Assembly (NCBI GenBank): GCA_050084985.1
Contig: JBITNC010000001.1
Span: 3,348,001-3,412,000, forward strand
Reading direction: 5' to 3'
Source of the DNA: Nageia nagi
Lineage: Eukaryota; Pinophyta
Length of the DNA stretch: 64,000 nucleotides
In this document: positions 48,376 to 60,505 of the stretch, one piece after another
Position numbering within the stretch: the first letter of the stretch is position 1
How the letters are laid out: every line of letters begins with the position of its first letter
Notes under the pieces: generated by a model
What the model was told of the DNA's origin: nothing
Databases searched by the model: none
The model's input: the letters and a program-made list of their open reading frames with translations, nothing else
Translations under genes and position numbers: made by a program

Positions 48376-48770
48376 TTGAAGATAGACCCACCAAAGGATC
48401 ATCAAATTTTTGTAATAATTGGATTGGGGCAAGTTCAAGGACAAGCTACACCTCTTCAAATCTTGGGTAAAATTTCTAGCAAATCTTTTAAAGTTTTGAT
48501 AGATTGTGGTGCAACGGATAGTTTCATTTCAAATTCTTTAGTTAAAGACATGATTAAAGCACCAAAATTTTTGATAAATGGATGGCAAGTAGAGTTTAAG
48601 TCTAGTCAAAAGTGTTATATCAAATAATGTTTTAGGAATGTTGAGATCGAGTTACCCAAGGTATTTATTAAGTGGGATTTATATATGGTTCCTTTAGCTT
48701 CCTATGATATTATCTTAGGGGTGGATTGGTTAATGGCACATAAGGCCTTGATTAATTTTTAGGAGATATG
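48376..48770 (+). pseudogene. Gypsy element 2 protease (degenerate)
   Basis: The frame 48376-48627 contains VLIDCGATDSFISNSLV, the retropepsin active site with Cys replacing the usual Ser of DSGA and Asp replacing the usual His after the Thr. The ILGVDWLMAHKALI block that ends the protease follows near 48710-48760, in another frame. Confidence 0.85.
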
Positions 48771-49039
48771 GATGGAATATACCAATTTATCTCAAATTGA
48801 CATAGGGTGTTCAATGGTCAAGGATCGTTTGAACCTTACTTAGTCACAACCATGCAAATGAGAATAAGTATTAGAAAAAGGTAAATGATCTTTGTAGTTA
48901 AGGTTAAAGAAGTAGAAGAAGAGGATAAAGAGGTAAAAATGCTAAACAAATATCCTATGTTGAGAAAGTATTAGAATGTATTTTCCAAAGAATTACCAGG
49001 TTTACCCTCAAAATGAGAATTTAACTTCTCGATAAATCT

Positions 49040-50310
49040 AGTGCCAAGAGCTAAACCTATCTCTAGAACTCCTTATAGAATGAACACCATTGAAATGCAA
49101 GAGTTAAAAGTATAGTTACAAGATATCTTGGAGAAAGGATTTGTAAAGTCTAGTATATCACCTAGGGTGCTCCTATATTATTTATCAAAAAAAAAGATGG
49201 AACACTGAGATTATGTATTGAATATAGGATGTTGAACAAGGTAACCATAAAGAATAGGTACCCTCTACCTAGAATCGATAACTTGTTTGACCAGCTCAAA
49301 GATGCTGCTATCTTTTCTACGATAGATTTAAGATCAGGTTATCACTAATTGAGGATAAAAGAATAAAATACCTATAAAATAGCCTTCAAAACTCAATATG
49401 GACATTATGAGTTTGTGGTCTTACCATTCAAATTAATGAATGCTCCTACAACATTCATGAATCTGATGAACAATGTTTATTGAGAATACTTAAACAAATT
49501 TGTGCTAGTCTTTTTAGTTGATATCCTCATATACTCAAGGAATGAAGAGGAGCATAACCATTATTTGAGATTAGCCTTAGAAGTTTTGAGATGACATATG
49601 TTATATGGTAAATTATTTAAGTGTGATTTTTATTTTTCTTACATTCAATATTTAGGTCACATTATATCTACCAAAGGAATCTCAATTGACCCTAAAAAGG
49701 TAGAAGCAATAAATAGTTGGCCTGCACCAACCAATGTGATTGAGGTAAGAAGTTTCATGGGATCAGCTAGATATTATAGAAGATTTGTTAAGGATTTTTC
49801 AAAGATAGCAAATCCTATCACTAGTCTACAAAAGAAAAATAAAGTGTTTAAGTGGATGGAAAAGTGGGAAAAAGCTTTCGCAACTTTGAAGGAAAAGCTT
49901 ACCTTTGCACCAGTTCTCACTATCCTTTACCCACACGATGACATTGTAGTGTGTATAAATGCATAATTAGAAGGTGTGGGTGGAATACTATCACAAAATG
50001 GAAATATAATAGGATATGAGTCTAGAAAGTGAAAAATTCATGAGTTGAATTATGCTACTCATGATCTTGAGCTAGTAGCTATAGTGCATGCACTAAAGAT
50101 GTGGAGACATTACTTGTTAGGAAAACCTTTTAGATTGGAAACATATCATCAAAGTTTGAAATACTTGTTCACTCAACTTTAAGTAAATGCTAGACAAAGG
50201 CGATGGATGGAATTCCTTATCAAATATGATTTTGGTATTGAGTATATCAAGGGTAAATAAAATAAGGCAGTAGATACATTAAGTCGAAAAAGACATGTAA
50301 ATGCCATGAT
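49040..50310 (+). pseudogene. Gypsy element 2 reverse transcriptase and RNase H (degenerate)
   Basis: RT blocks in order: [20 protein letters not shown] near 49180, [10 protein letters not shown]-like near 49320, [13 protein letters not shown] near 49395, and an active-site region [13 protein letters not shown] near 49500, where the first Asp of the YxDD pair is Val. The open piece 49598-49966 has YLGHIISTKGISIDPKKVEA, RSFMGSARYYRRFVKDFSKI and the start of RNase H. RNase H continues to about 50300 ([31 protein letters not shown]). Stops interrupt the frame. The Val change alone would abolish polymerase activity. Confidence 0.88.
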
Positions 50311-50479
50311 AAGAAGTCAATTCAACTTGTTTGATCAAGTGAGAATATTACAATAAGAGGATTCGTATTGTAAATATATTAAGGAAATAATAGAAAAAGG
50401 TAATCCTTCATCACAAGAATTTGCTAAAAAAGATGGGATGTTGTATCTTAGAGATAGATTAATCATCCCATAAAAAGGA

Positions 50480-51725
50480 GATTTAAGAAATTTAATCCTA
50501 CAAGAAGCCCAACGTCCCCATATGTAGCACATCTAGGAGGTACAAATTTGCAAGAAGACTTAAAAAAGAATTTCTAGTGAGATGGAATGAAAAAGGATAT
50601 AGTAGAATTTATGGCAAGATGCTTGGAATGTTAGAAAGTGAAAGTAGAACATAAGCATCCAGGTGGATATTTCTATCCCCATGATATTTTGACACAAAAA
50701 TGGCAAGTGATTTCAATGGATTTCATAGTTAGTTTGTTGAAAACTAGATTTCATCATGACTCCATATTGGTTATGGTTGATAAGTTAACCAAAGTTGCTC
50801 ATTTTATACTTGGTAACACCATAGATGATGCCCCTATGTAGCTAATAAGTTTGCACATGAAATTTTTAGATTACATGGATTTCTTGAAGTAATAATCTCA
50901 TATAGAGATTTTAAATTCACTTCAGTATTTTGGAAATCATTACATAAGACATTGGGTATAAAGTTAAATATGAGCTTAGCTTATCATCTAGAAATAGATG
51001 AATAAATAGAACATGTGAATAGAGTCCTTGAGGACATGCTTAGAATGTATTACATGGAACAAAAGACCAAATGGAAAGATTATCTTTATTTGGTTGAGTT
51101 CACATACAATAATGGCTATCATTCATCTTTAGGAATGGCTCCTTTTGAAGCATTGTATGGAAGGAGATGTAGAACTCCTTTGACAAGGGATAATTGAGAG
51201 GATCATATGATGATCCAACTAGAAATGCTAAAGTAAATGGAGGAGTAGCTCAAGTAAATTTGATAAAAGTTGAAAGAAGCTACGGATTGATAAAAGAGTT
51301 ATGCTGATCTTAAAAGAACTACTTAAGAATTTGCCATGAGTGATAAGGTATTTTTACAAGTTCGACCCATGAAAAGTGCCATAAAGTCAACTAAATTGGA
51401 TCTCCAATTTGTTGGTCCTTTTGAAATTGTAGAAAAAAAATCCAATAGCCTACAACCTTGCCTTGCCACTAAGTTTGTCCAAAATACATGATGTCTTTCA
51501 TGTCTCATTATTACAAAAATATGTTGCTGACCCTTCTCATGTTTTGGATTTTTCTATATTATAGATGTTGGACCCTCATGCCATTGAAGTACTCCCTCTC
51601 AAGATCTTAGCTTTTAGGACTAAGAAGCTAAGAAATAGAGAAATTAATGAATGTCTAGTTCAACAGGATAAATACTCTGAGTCATCTTCTACATGGGAAG
51701 ATACAGCTATTATGAAAAGATAATT
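50480..51725 (+). pseudogene. Gypsy element 2 integrase and chromodomain (degenerate)
   Basis: A remnant HHCC zinc region lies at 50500-50640. The core follows: SMDFIVSLLKTRFHHDSILV and MVDKLTKVAHFI (50700-50810), SYRDFKFTS-like near 50900, and AYHLEIDE..EHVNRVLEDM with the third acidic residue near 51010; the open piece 51015-51197 ends EALYGRRCRTPL. The C-terminus with MSDKVFLQVRPMKS-like sequence is near 51340. A chromodomain-like end is readable at about 51590-51725 (RTKKLRNREINECLVQQDKY, then SSSTWED). Chromodomains of this group steer insertion to marked chromatin; here it is inactive. Confidence 0.88.
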
Positions 51726-51810
51726 TCCATATTTATGTATTTAAATAAGTCTATGAAACATTTATAAGTTTGTTTTTATATGTAAAAACACAAGGGATTG
51801 TGTTCCTTTT

Positions 51811-51823
51811 AAGGGGGGGTGTA
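51811..51823 (+). other. Polypurine tract of gypsy element 2
   Basis: AAGGGGGGGTGTA directly before the TG of the 3' LTR. Confidence 0.85.
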
Positions 51824-54800
51824 TGTCACGACCCACCTCAAGACACTGTTTGACCTTGAGTACCATTGAGGATTTAAATGGATTATGTTTGCATAATACT
51901 ATGGTAATGATAAGTTTGATATGTGAATATGTATCATTGTAACAATTTGATGTTGTCTTCAAGATGTTTTGACATAGGTTATAGAGTGGAGAAGCAACTC
52001 TAAGAAATTACAGACAAAAGGTGAATTGGTGATGGGAACAGAAGGATAAGAGGAGGAAATGATTGGTGTTGATTTGCTGACACATCCTATGACCATTGTA
52101 AATTAAGTAGATGTATGTATAATAATTGTTGTGATTGTTGAATTCTTAATGAAAATATATTTGCAAAAATATGTAGATTAACCTTACTCTACAGGACGAG
52201 GTGATCATCATAGGTGAAGATGTGTTTTCCCTTGTTTGGTATTTTCGAAAATTAAATTTTGAAATCAAGGGAAAAAAGGGGATATACCTTTAGTTAAATT
52301 TAAAAATTATTATAAGGTTAGAAAAATAAATTTAATGGGGTAAAAGTTGAATATGATTGTCCATATTATTGCCATATAGGGCTAATAGTAAAAACACTAT
52401 TAGATAGAGACTATGGTCTCTTTATGGTATGACATGATATTTAATAGCTAAGAAAATAATAGAGAAATGATCCTATTTAATTTTGTATTTTTGTATTAGG
52501 TGTGGATAAGAGTTGACACTAAATTGTCAGCTAATGAAAAAGATTTCAAAGTATTAAATGCCATTACCATTATTTTCAACTTTAAGCAAACCTAATCCAA
52601 AATTATTGAGGGTGTGAGGAGATATCCATTTGGACACATTTGAGCTCTTTTAGCTATAAATAAAGGAGTAGAGCATTAGAAAAATACCAACAACAACTAC
52701 CTTTCTATCTCTTGCTATTTTCATTTTGTTTTGGTTATTTCCAAGCTTGGTGGAGAGTTATGTGAAAAAAAAAAGTCTCTCTTTTCCTCTTCAAGTTAAG
52801 GTGCATTCTTTTACATTTTATTTTATTTTATTAAGGTAGTCCTATTTTGAGATATTTAATATGATGTTTATTATAATGTTTGGTAAAGCTTCATAGAATT
52901 AATGGTTGTTAGAAGTGTTGAATCATTTACAGAGACATAGTGGTTCTTTTATTTACAGATTGTTACCATGTCATTTTCTTTAAAAAGTAAAGGAGTGGGA
53001 TTTTCTTTTGTTATTCTTTTTTATTCAGATATAGAGGTAAAAAAACATTACGTACAAATTGTATTATAATATTTTAAAGGGACTAGTCAAATATTCCCCC
53101 TTATGCCTTTAGTTAGAATTTAATGAATTTATTTTGACATAAATTTTATTAAATTCTAAATATGATGTTTATTAGAATATTTGATAAAGTTTCATATAAT
53201 TAATTATTGATTGAAGTGTTGTAGCATTTAAAGAGACATAATGGTCATTTCATTTAAAAATTGGTACCATGTCATTTTCTTTAAAAAAATAAAGGAGTGG
53301 AATTTTCTTTTATTATTCTCTTTTTATTTAGATGTAGGAGTGGAAAACTTCACATATAAATTATATTATGATATTTTGAAGAGACTAGTCAAATATTTCT
53401 CCTTATGCTTTTAGCTAAAATTTAATAAATGATATAAATTTTATTAAATTCCTAATATGATGTTTATTATAATGATAAAGTTTCATTAGTTGTTGATTGA
53501 AATGTTGTAACCTTTGAAGAGACATAGTGGTTATTTTATTCAAAGGTTGGTACCATGCCATTTTTCTTTAAAAAGTAAAGGAGTGGGATGTTCTTTTGTT
53601 TTTATTTAGATGTAGGGGTAAAAAATTTCACGTACAAATTATATTATGTATCTTATGATATTTTAAGGAGACTAGTCAAGTATTTCTCCTTATGCCTTTA
53701 GCTAGAGATTAATAAATTTATTTTGACATGAATTTTATTGAAGTTATAATATGATGTTTAGTAAAGAAATATAATTAAATTCATGTGAAAGTAGAGAAAA
53801 ATGAAGTAATAAAAAATATGTTTTATTATTATTATATAAGTTTGTCAATTAAACTAATTAGTATCTAATTAAGTGATAAGTATGTTTAATATTTTTAAAT
53901 AAGTAATTCAAGAACTCTTTAGAATTTTGTATTAAATAAACTATAGTTTTGAGATTATGATATTTTTATAATGTTTAGTAAAATAATTCAAATAGTACCA
54001 TTTTCATTAATTAATTATTAAGGTATCCAAGATCTTATTGTGAAAGATTTAATTATTTAAGATGGATTAATAAATAATAGATTAATGTACATTAACTAAG
54101 GAAAGAAGATAATTTCTCTTGAGGTCTATATTTAAATTCATTTGCATAATAGTCAAGTTTAAAAAGGGTTATCCTAATTCTTCTCCCTCCTAGTACTCGA
54201 TCCAACCATCAAGTTCTAAGGGAATAATAGATGTTCAATGCTAATTGTTCGAAGAATAATGGAGATGCTTGATGCTTGTTGTTTAAAGATCTATGGATGT
54301 GTTTCCACAAAAAGGCATAGAATGACTTAATAAGTAACAATGTTATATTTAATTTTTATTATGAGATGATGATGATGAGTTACCAAATTCATTAAAGTGT
54401 ATTAGCCTTATGATGTATTAATGTCTTGTAATAAGTTTATGGAAGCTATGTCATTATCATATATGTTAAAACATGAAATTTTGAGATGTATTCAAGCTTC
54501 TTGTAATTGATTATTAACTTGGAAATGCTTAATGAAGATTATGTTGTATGAATCTCTTCTTAGTATATTGAATGATAAATGAAGGGTAGATGAAATTACT
54601 ATCTCTTATTACATGTTAAGTTTTATATTTTGATAAATAGGAGTAAGAATTAATAATTGCTAGGTATTAGTCATAGGTGAATTAGGTTCTTAATCTTTAT
54701 AAATCCAAAATTATCCCAACAACTTAGAATTAACCCTAAACTAGAATTAAGGTTCCAAATGACAATTTGTAAGAATTTGAGATATCTTAGGGACCCTTAG

Positions 54801-55923
54801 AATGAAGTTGGATATTAGTGGGACTTCATGAGGTAAATGGAATTATTAGAGATTCTTTTTGGAAGAATGCAAGAAATGCGATGAAGAACCTTCACCAAGT
54901 AAACTTACCTTGCTAGATGATAAACAAAAAGGATATTCTTTGTGTAAGGACCACTTAGTGCTACATTACTTTTGTAGCAATAGTGGCAAGATTCTCCCTA
55001 ACAACTTGTTATTTTATGTATTCAAGAAATCTTTTAAAAAGTAGAATTGTATACACAATACAATGTGTATGGGATAAACAAGAAAATATGTGACTTCCTA
55101 TGTAAACTATAACTAAGACTTCTAAGGTACACCTCATGGGCATGAATGAATGGTGTTAAACTTGAGAACATGTCTTGTATCCATTGTTGAAAATATTAGT
55201 TTATGGTCAATAGGACATAGGTGGTTCTTTTTGTCAACACATTTAAAATATATTAGACTAAACAACCACTCAAGGATGTTGTTTAATATCCATGGATCTC
55301 CAAGTTATGGGCATAGGGATGTCGAACCACATGGTGGGACTAGCCGATATTTATGAGAAAATTAGTACTCATATCCTCCGATAGGTGAGTCAGGTGGGGA
55401 TAGTAATTGGAAAAACTACTTTTACCAGGTGAGGGTAATTAGTAGTCATATCACTTACAATTAGTAGATAGGGATATGATGATTATTCCATAGGTGATGC
55501 TACTCGCTCATAAAAAAGCTTGCATAGGAAAAGTTAACTGCTCCTATGAGACAAAGAGTTATCATCAAGAGATGATGACTAACTTTGTGGAAGTGTGATC
55601 TCTCGGGAGATATGGGCCCTGAGTAGAAAACCACTATGCTATAATAAAAAAACCTATTGCATACAGGATGTGGAATAGGAATGGTGAGGTTACTTTTGAG
55701 GCATATTTTCAATAAGATGAGTGTTGAAAAGTGAACACTGAAAAAAGTTATTATGGTTAACTCAGGTTCTTAGCCAATCTTGCCATGTGAGTGTTGAGCT
55801 AGCTAGTAGCATATCAAACTCATGTGGGATCACCTGGTTCATTCTTAGATCATTCAAGTGTTACAAAAAAAATTAGGTCAAAAATTAGAGCTTTAGTTGA
55901 TGATAATTAGTGGATGCATTACA
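51824..55923 (+). repeat. 3' LTR of gypsy element 2, 4100 bp
   Basis: Starts TGTCACGACCCACC, ends GCATTACA, followed by TAATA at 55924-55928. It contains the same roughly 300-bp internal units (near 52855, 53155, 53452) as the 5' LTR and one copy of the 221-bp segment. Confidence 0.92.
54859..55044 (+). CDS. LTR-embedded 61-aa Cys/His ORF
   Basis: Open frame MEECKKCDEE... in the 3' LTR with Cys at 4, 7, 29 and 39 and His at 32 and 36, a spacing that could bind one zinc. It ends in a basic FKKSFKK tail. The frame may start upstream of this ATG. The 5' LTR copy has one stop and lost two Cys, so the common ancestor was probably open. LTRs rarely encode proteins; a captured host fragment or a small element protein are both possible. 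I do not recognise the family. Confidence 0.35.
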   Translation: MEECKKCDEEPSPSKLTLLDDKQKGYSLCKDHLVLHYFCSNSGKILPNNLLFYVFKKSFKK

Positions 55924-55928
55924 TAATA

Positions 55929-56411
55929 TTCCTAATGCAGGCATGAGTTTGTTTATATTATCAAATGTACGAGTTCATCTATTCAATCTACAATATTATA
56001 GATTGGAAGATAATAACATCATATTTCTTGAGTATGGATAAATATGGTATGTGTGGAAATACAACATCAAAAACAAAAGATGCAAAACGTATGTACATTG
56101 ATGGTCGACCGAAGATACATGAAAATATTGTAAGATGTATAAACAACTCCAAAGGTACAAGTAGTCCAAAAAATTATGATTTTATGGAATATGCAAATGA
56201 TAAATATGACTTTATGCCTAGAAAAATCAAAAGCTTTGTAGGTGTGGCTCCTATTGTAAATCTTAACCTTGGTGATGAGATCTTAGTGCATTATAACATT
56301 AATAAACATATTCCAACACATAAGAGATGTATGAATTTAGGAGATCCAAATGTATTTATTAAACAAGACAAAAGTGTAAAGAAAAAGGAGATTGTAGTAG
56401 AAATTGAATAA
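55929..56411 (+). pseudogene. CACTA-borne SET-domain-like gene, downstream part
   Basis: After the gypsy insertion the SET-like gene resumes. The open frame 55965-56411 contains AKRMYIDGRPKIHENIVRCI, NNSKGTSSPKNYDF and GVAPIVNLNLGDEILVHYN. These mirror the SET C-terminal half: 'YIDG' strand, 'N..R.INHS...PN' (here INNS, with His to Asn) and 'A..DI..GEEL..DY' (here GDEILVHY). SET proteins methylate lysines using S-adenosylmethionine. The post-SET Cys cluster was not seen. The loss of the His of NHS and the stops upstream argue against activity now. A SET module beside CACTA genes is unusual. Confidence 0.55.
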
Positions 56412-56830
56412 TATTTGTAGTGCTAAGCATGCAATTATGACTTTAGACTATATTATTTTCTATTTTGTTGAGGATCCTTAAGGGATGTTGTTTATTGAAG
56501 AACATAATTGTTGGAATTGTTGATATATTTTTACTTAAACTCATGTTATTTGTGCAATTTTTATTTAAACTTATGTACTTGTTAAATTTATTAACGTATA
56601 CTTATTGGATATTATAAATACTTGTTAGAGTTATTTTTTAATTATATTAATTATTTGTAATAACTAATTTCACAAGCACATCATATTGCAACAAATACAC
56701 AAGATGAGTCAAATACAATATCTTATATGTCAACCTTACATTGAAAAAATATTAATTGGAAAAAAGGAAGCAACTAGAGAATATATTAAGTAGGGATTAA
56801 TATGTAGAATTCATTACAAATAGAAATCCA
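56412..56830. other. AT-rich spacer between SET-like and tnp2 genes
   Basis: No coding sequence recognised; it could hold the tnp2 promoter or the SET-like 3' end. Confidence 0.3.
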
Positions 56831-59560
56831 ATGGCTCCTATTCAAATCATGAATTAAGATAGTGAAAATGATGAAAGACATTACAACGCTCATGATCAAT
56901 AGCAAAATACAATGCATGATTTATTTCAATCAATCTATACACATGAAGATGATACAAATGTAGACATGAATGATAATCCTCATTCACATGATGATGGAAG
57001 AGGAGGTGATTTAGAAATTGATAACATGTATGTTGCTGCCAAAACACCTTTATAAGATGGAGCATCTATTTCCAAGTTAGAAGCACTCCTACTTATCATG
57101 AATATAAAGGCCAAAAATGGATGGTCAGATACAAGTGTCAATGATTTTTATAGTATGCATTTATTTTTACAATTTTTTCATTTTTTAAAATTTATTGAAC
57201 ATTTTTTAAACTTTGTTTATTATATGCATAATAATTTTATGGTCTTATTTGTATTATAGGTTACTAAATGAAAAACTGCTTCCAAGTGACAATATCATCC
57301 CTTCTTCGTGTACAAAAAGCACAAAATTTTTTGAAGGATGTAGGGGTACCATGTGTTTCATACCATGATTGTGTTAATGATTGCATATTATATAGAGGAT
57401 GATATGAAAAATCAAGTGTATGTCCAAAGTGTGGTGCAGATAGATATTGTCCAAGAACTATATGCAAAAATATTCCTTTGAAGGTTGTTCACCATGTTCC
57501 AATTATTGATAGATTCATTAGAATGTATATGTGTGATTCACTTGCATAGTATATGGATTCGCATGCAAAAAATAAAAGTGAAGAGGTGTATTACGCATTC
57601 TTGAAGATTCCAAAGCAATGAAACATATAAAAAATAGGTAGTCCAAAATTTTTTACGATGATGGTGTCAATCCACATTCCATATAATCATCTAATTATTT
57701 AGTGTGGCCCATTGTTATAGTTAATTATAACATACCTCCATGGATGTCCTTGAAAAAAGAATATTTAATGTTAACTCTTTTAGTTCCTAGACCAAATGAG
57801 GTGAAAAATATGGATATCTACCTTGAACCATTAATTGATGAACTAATGCAATTATGGAATGGAATTTAGAATGTGATTGACATAAGTAGATCCACAACAA
57901 AGATCATTCAGATTGTATGGCATACTATGTTGGACTATACATGATTATCTAGGTCTTGGTGTTTGTTCAGGTATGTATATATAATATCTATTACATTTAC
58001 ATTTATATTAAAAATTTTAATTTCCTAAAATTAGATATAGTAATTATTCTCTAATAAAAATGTATTGTAGGCTTTTGTATAAAAGGTTATATGGTGTGCA
58101 GAAAATCTCACAGTAAGATATTCAAAACACTTGCAGAAGATGGAATACCTTGGCCACATAAAATATTTACCATTGAAACTCACAAATATGCATCTACTGA
58201 GGATTGGTTGAAAAAGTACCAAGAAAGTGAAGAAAATTATTGGATAAAAGCCTTTGAAAAAGGTATTATTGAAGACTTAGAGGATGTTATTGTTAAAAAA
58301 GATGACTTACCTCAAGGTAAAATTTAATAAAATAATAGATCAAACATTCTTTTTAACATGTCATTAATCTAATTATTTTATCAATTAAATGTTTACATTT
58401 GCGTATGTTTTCATGTATGAATAGATTGTCCATATTTTATAATCTGGAATATTGGAAGGATTTATTAGTGACACATTTATTAAATCATATGCATATTGTA
58501 AAGAATGTTGCATCTTCTTTATATCGATATACAACAAGCAAAGAATTAGAAAATATTCAACTGAGATATGACTTAAAGGTTACCAAAACAAAATGTACCT
58601 TTTGGAACAAAAATTGCAAATGGAATAACAAATGCACCTATTCTAGCCTCATGGCTTATGACCAAAGATGAAGTGAACATTCTACACAATCTTGTTAGAG
58701 CCATTAAAATACCAATAATATATGCATCATCTCTAAGAAAAGCAATCACGATTGATGAAAAATTGATAGGATTGAAATCTCATGATTATCATAACTTACT
58801 GAAGGTATTTTGTATTATATGCATATCAAAAACTTTAAATACATTTGTATTTATATATATTTTATTCATCTATATTTTGATTAATATAAATTTTGCTATA
58901 GACTATTTTTCCACTTGCAATTCATGGATGTACGACTTTACCTATTGATTTAAGATACATAATTGATCAATTATCATTATTTCCAATGTATTTCATGCTA
59001 TTTACGATACTGTTGAATGAAAATATATAGTGCATTTATTGTTATTTTATATATTTCAATATAATTTAAATACATATTATGCTATTAATTATATTTTCAT
59101 AACTAGGTGGTTGACTTAAAAGGAAATACATGTCAATGAAATCCGAAGATGGTGAAGAGAAATTTTGAAAATTGTTTATAAATTTGAAAAAGAAATGCCT
59201 ACTACTTTTATGAATATACAAGTTCATCTATTGATCCACCTAGTAGATGATATTAAAATAGGTGCTATAAGTACTAGAAGCATGTTTTTTGTGGAAAGAT
59301 TTTTGAAAGTACTTAAAATGATTTATTATAAAGAAGTCAAGACCAGAAGGATCTATGTGTGAGGGATATATTGTGCAACAATAATTTTTTTTATGTGAGT
59401 GAGTTCTATCTCAAATTCATAATTCACCTCCAACGATATGGTTACAAGTAGACAAAGACAATGATAAATTAGAAGGGGAGGTTTTAGAAATAAAAGGGAG
59501 ATCATATGCTCTTAATAAAGATATTAACTAGATTTTAGATAATAGTAATTTATAATAAGT
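56831..59560 (+). pseudogene. tnp2: CACTA tnp2 transposase with DUF4218-like C-terminus (degenerate, spliced)
   Basis: A first exon from ATG 56831 is acidic (repeated His/Asp) and ends with SKLEALLLIMNIKAKNGWSD, the tnp2 N-terminal signature; likely intron 57150-57258. The Transposase_21 core follows (57259-57973): DCVNDCILYRG, SSVCPKCGADRY, the VVHHVPIIDRFIRMYMCDSL block, NYNIPPWMSLKKEY, LEPLIDELMQLWN and a broken 'FRLYG.L.WTI.DY..LG' end. Another exon (58073-58327) and RLSIFYNLEYWKDLLVTHLL with MHIVKNVASSL (58430-58530) come next, then GLKSHDYHNLLKVF near 58770. The DUF4218-like part (59165-59370) has HLLIHLVDDIKIGAISTRSM and FVERFLKVLKM. Several stops and frameshifts. Confidence 0.85.
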
Positions 59561-59673
59561 ACTATGTACATGCAATTTTGATTTAATTTAATCAATAATT
59601 ACTAATAAGTTCATTTTATGTATTCAATAAAATTACATATCGTGACATATATGAATCTATAAACCATTTTATC

Positions 59674-60505
59674 ATGATGAATATGAAGTGTTGTAAAGAA
59701 TTGATTGAAATGTATGAAAGTAAAAGAAGTACAATTCTAGCACAATGTATTTTGTCCTGTAGTGAACATCCAAGGAGTACACCTATACCTTCACATTTAA
59801 GAGATGAAAATTGGCCAAAAGATTGTCCAAGATCATGGATAAAGCAAGAAATTAAGGAGAAATTAGCTGAAGGCGTAGAAAAAAAAACCTACAAAGATAC
59901 TTTAAATATAACTGATGGATGTAATTATGAGGTAATTATTTGTTAATTCTTATGGACCTAAGTTTAATTTTTTTTATAATATAGATATAATACTTGCACC
60001 AATATAACATTTACATAAAAATATGTGCAAACATTATCTTTTCTTGCAATGTGGGCATACAATCAATAATTCAAAATTGAAAAGAAAGATATTAATATAA
60101 TGACCTTTGACAGTGGAGTGATGGTTGATTTTGATCAAGCAAGTCGTGCAAGTAAAAAAGATACAAACTTGATAGAAGGAAAAATATAATATATTGGGAA
60201 ATTTCAAAAAATCATACAATTGAATTTTAAATCATTCAAATGTGTAGTATTCAAATGTAAATGGTTTGAAAGATTTGTAAATAGAAGATCAATATTACAT
60301 GACATACCTAGTGGTTATTATGCAATCAAATCTACATGATATTTACCTTAAGAAAAAGAGCCATATATTTTACCACAACATTGTAGCCAAATATTTTTTT
60401 GTCCAGATGTACTAGATGAAAAGATGTTGTTTGTAATTGATTGTGATCCAAGAGAGAAACATGTTGTACATATTCTTGATGAAAATGATAACAATGGTGA
60501 TTAAA
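59674..60505 (+). pseudogene. CACTA transposase C-terminal region with DUF4216 (degenerate)
   Basis: 59674-59945 reads MMNMKCCKELIEMYESKRST and PKDCPRSWIKQEIKEKLAEG, a linker often seen in plant CACTA transposases, ending at a GTAATT-type donor. 60090-60505 reads GVMVDFDQASRASKKDTNLI, IGKFQKIIQLNFKSFKCVVF, then the FKCKWFER step, LPQHCSQIFFCPDVLDEKML and a final acidic tail. This is the DUF4216 plan ('YYG.L..I..LDY.....V.LFKCDW', '...QA.QVFYVED'). Four stops are visible. Confidence 0.8.

Larger units (their letters stand above)
42635..55923 (+). mobile_element. Ty3/gypsy element 2 with very long LTRs, complete, 13.3 kb
   Basis: Complete insertion: LTRs 42635-46956 (4322 bp) and 51824-55923 (4100 bp), perfect TAATA duplications, a perfect tRNA-Met primer site, gag-protease-RT-RNase H-integrase-chromodomain in a 4.87-kb interior, and a G-rich polypurine tract. 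The domain order and long LTRs fit the Tekay/Del-type chromodomain gypsy elements. The LTRs agree at roughly 90 percent by eye, many differences being C/T or G/A, as expected from decay of methylated cytosines. Stops throughout make it inactive. Confidence 0.93.

Noticed and set aside
56847-57065. His-rich 72-aa open frame on the - strand
   Set aside because: Antisense of the acidic first exon of the tnp2 transposase; His codons arise from complemented Asp/Met codons.
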